From Myxococcota bacterium (GTDB taxonomy: Bacteria > Myxococcota_A > UBA9160 > SMWR01), in NCBI GenBank assembly GCA_022447545.1, contig JAKVBI010000005.1:211271-275270 (forward strand): a DNA stretch of 64,000 nucleotides. The letters run 5' to 3'. A program made the position numbers and the translations under genes. Position 1 is the stretch's first letter. Each line of letters opens with the position of its first letter. The notes below the pieces were generated by a model. It was not told the DNA's origin and ran no database searches. It saw only the letters and a program-made list of their open reading frames with translations. This document shows positions 62,305 through 64,000 of the stretch, one piece after another.

Positions 62305-62934
62305 ATGCCGCGCTATCGAATGACCCGCAACGCGATCCGGAAAGCCATCGATGCGGTGGCGGCGGGTGATCGTCAAGTGGCGCGTGCTCTGAGCGTGGTG
62401 GGATATCCGGAAGCGCGCCGCAGGCCCGAGGGTTTCGATACGCTGCTGCGCATCATCGTTGGGCAGCAGGTCTCGGTATCAGCGGCGGCAGCGATTCATG
62501 GCCGAGTCGTGGAAGCGTTGGGGGAGGATGATTCCCCCGCACGGTTGCTGCGTCTGCGCGAGACGACGCTCAAGAAAGCCGGGCTTTCGGCGCCGAAAGT
62601 GCGCTACGCGCGGTGTCTGGCCCGTGCGATCTGCCAGGGAGACCTGGATGTCGAGGGGCTGAGACGGCTCTCGGACGAAGAAGCCATGGCGCAGATCCAG
62701 GCCGTCCCGGGCCTGGGACGCTGGAGCGCCGAGATCTATCTGATGTTCAGCCTCGGCCGTCCGGACCTGTGGCCCCACGCCGATGTCGGTGCCATGCGCG
62801 GGCTGCAGCGGATCCGGGGGCTCGCCGAACGCCCCACGCCGAAGCAAACCGATGCCCTGGCGGAGGCATTCGCACCGCACCGCAGCGCCATGGCGCTACT
62901 GGCCTGGAGATGCGCCAACGCCACCGCACTCTGA
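62305..62934 (+). CDS. DNA-3-methyladenine glycosylase II (AlkA-type HhH-GPD)
   Basis: 209 aa from ATG 62305, the first of the frame with family similarity. Helix-hairpin-helix GPD features: LRIIVGQQVSVSAA, KKAGLSAPKVRYARCLA, IQAVPGLGRWSAEIYLMF and the catalytic Asp in WPHADVGAMRGL. It removes alkylated purines from DNA during base-excision repair. It lacks the N-terminal Ada-like domain found in larger forms. It begins 50 bases after the thiolase stop on the same strand but is functionally unrelated. Confidence 0.9.
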   Translation: MPRYRMTRNAIRKAIDAVAAGDRQVARALSVVGYPEARRRPEGFDTLLRIIVGQQVSVSAAAAIHGRVVEALGEDDSPARLLRLRETTLKKAGLSAPKVRYARCLARAICQGDLDVEGLRRLSDEEAMAQIQAVPGLGRWSAEIYLMFSLGRPDLWPHADVGAMRGLQRIRGLAERPTPKQTDALAEAFAPHRSAMALLAWRCANATAL

Positions 62935-63019
62935 TGCTCGGGCTCGTTGCCTCGACGAGCCGCCTGGTCGTGCCGACAACTGATAGGGTAGGGCGCCGCG
63001 TCGAAGCCAGGAGTGACGG

Positions 63020-64000
63020 ATGACCGATTCGAGAACCCGCGCATTGCACGACTACTCGCCCATCGATTGCGATGTGGCCATCGCAGGGGCAGAACTCTCC
63101 GGTCTGGTGGCCGGTGCGCTACTCGCCAGCAAGGGACTGAGCGTGGTGGTTGTAGACGAGCCTCCGGTGGTCGGGGGGCGAGGGGGTGCCCTTGAACACC
63201 GAGGGTATTGGATCGATGGGGGACACCGCGCCGGCCGTGATGTAACCGACCTCATGTTCTCCTGGTGGCACGGTGCTGAGGCGGCCGAAGAGGCCGGGGT
63301 CGAAGTCCACGTGCGCCCCGTCTCGAGTGGGCTGCGCATCCACCTGGTGCCGGCACCGGGAGACAGCGGCCCGGGCACGGTGCTCGAATCCATGGAATGG
63401 ACTCCCGAGGGCTTTGCGAATGCTGCCCGCGGAGCCTACGCGTGCCCGGAGGAGGCCCTCCCCGATTTTCTCGAGGCTCTGAACCGTTTTACCCATTCGA
63501 CGCCAGAGCAGCAGGATGCTGCTTTCGAGATGACCCTGGGCGAGTGGCTTCCGGCCAATGTCCCCAACACCGCCGCCCACGCTCCACTGCTGAACATGGT
63601 GCGCTCGATGTTCTCCCAGTATCCCGAACGCGCCTCGGCGGGGCGGCTGATGAAGCTGCTCGACCTGATGGTGTCGTCCGCCGACGGCGACCACCAGATC
63701 ACGGGGGTCGCCGATGATCCGGAATTCGGTGGCACTCAGGGTTTGATGGAGCCCTTTGCCCGGCGCATCGAAGAGTGCGGGGGCCGCATCCTTCTCGATC
63801 ACCGACCCGTTGCCGTGGAGTTCGACGGTGAGCGTGCCGCGGGGCTGGTGGCTACGGGGCCCAACCACATGGCCCTTCGAATCCGAGCGAGGCATACCAT
63901 CGTCGCCTATCCCATCTGGTCTGCACTGGACATGTTGCCCGACGAGCGCGTCAGCGCGGAACTGCGCGCCATGTCCGAGAAGCTCGAGGACCACGGGACG
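63020..64000 (+). CDS. FAD-dependent NAD(P)-binding oxidoreductase, partial at right edge
   Basis: 327 codons from ATG 63020 (AGGAGTGACGG upstream) to the window edge, with no stop. The N-terminal FAD-binding Rossmann motif is IAGAELSGLVAGALLASKG, followed by the acidic strand end VVVVDEPP and then VVGGRGGALEHRG, the classic phytoene-desaturase/amine-oxidase pattern. The second Gly of GxGxxG is replaced by Glu (GAELSG). The remainder (FGGTQGLMEPFARRIEECGG) matches this superfamily. Substrate unknown. The rest of the gene lies outside. Confidence 0.85.
   Translation, partial: MTDSRTRALHDYSPIDCDVAIAGAELSGLVAGALLASKGLSVVVVDEPPVVGGRGGALEHRGYWIDGGHRAGRDVTDLMFSWWHGAEAAEEAGVEVHVRPVSSGLRIHLVPAPGDSGPGTVLESMEWTPEGFANAARGAYACPEEALPDFLEALNRFTHSTPEQQDAAFEMTLGEWLPANVPNTAAHAPLLNMVRSMFSQYPERASAGRLMKLLDLMVSSADGDHQITGVADDPEFGGTQGLMEPFARRIEECGGRILLDHRPVAVEFDGERAAGLVATGPNHMALRIRARHTIVAYPIWSALDMLPDERVSAELRAMSEKLEDHGT

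Overview
The window comes from a high-GC Gram-negative bacterium. Evidence for an outer membrane is a TonB-dependent receptor, an outer-membrane beta-barrel, an RND/MMPL exporter with a LolA-like partner, and several exported proteins with PEP-CTERM-type sorting tails. The gene content (LLM-class oxidoreductases, paired acyl-CoA dehydrogenases, class III CoA-transferase, SCP2-type thiolase, DUF3604 proteins, COG2159 amidohydrolases, a UGA-encoded selenoprotein) fits an uncultured, versatile aerobic heterotroph of the former Deltaproteobacteria or Myxococcota type. That placement is inference. I saw no rRNA, tRNA, CRISPR array, integrase or transposase.

Layout. Bases 1-1710: a minus-strand TetR / LLM-oxidoreductase pair and a short 3-hydroxyacyl-CoA dehydrogenase. 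Bases 1825-2037 hold a gene that ordinary ORF calling misses: a SelW/Rdx selenoprotein with in-frame UGA in its CxxU motif and a SECIS-like hairpin just downstream. Bases 2081-6561: a minus-strand run of peroxiredoxin, lutABC (lactate oxidation) and a CCA-adding-enzyme relative that has lost its catalytic signature. Bases 6921-14285: a DUF6502 protein, an outer-membrane protein, a DUF3604 protein, a LolA-like protein and an RND exporter. Bases 14434-15159: a surface protein under a sigma-54-type promoter. Bases 15575-23062: phosphotransferase, VOC protein, amidohydrolase, tandem-hotdog thioesterase, SDR, NTF2-like protein and a molybdopterin oxidoreductase.

Bases 23192-30820 form a divergent heme/iron-uptake locus. 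hemP, a surface-sorted DNRLRE protein and a TonB receptor lie on one strand. A binding protein, permease, ATPase, an unrecognised protein and a PEP-CTERM protein lie on the other. Two face-to-face promoters share overlapping palindromes between the arms. Bases 31035-35703: a compact amidohydrolase - DUF3604 - GPH transporter operon. Bases 35704-36534 look like decayed coding sequence. Bases 36535-44885: a four-repeat PEP-CTERM protein, SDR, CoA-transferase, cold-shock protein, cytochrome P450, NTF2-like, unknown, phytanoyl-CoA-dioxygenase-like and EthD-like proteins.

Bases 45266-47911 are an exported His-rich beta-propeller, a SCO1 copper chaperone and an unknown exported protein, a candidate copper-enzyme operon. 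Bases 48053-51082: a large PD40-propeller/dockerin-like exported protein with internal duplication. Bases 51180-52517: a sigma-54 activator preceded by a cluster of GCGACA sites. Bases 52778-64000 are catabolic: LLM oxidoreductase, two acyl-CoA dehydrogenases, haloalkane dehalogenase, ThuA-like, DUF1330, copper amine oxidase, SCP2-type thiolase, an AlkA-type glycosylase and a partial FAD oxidoreductase running off the right edge.
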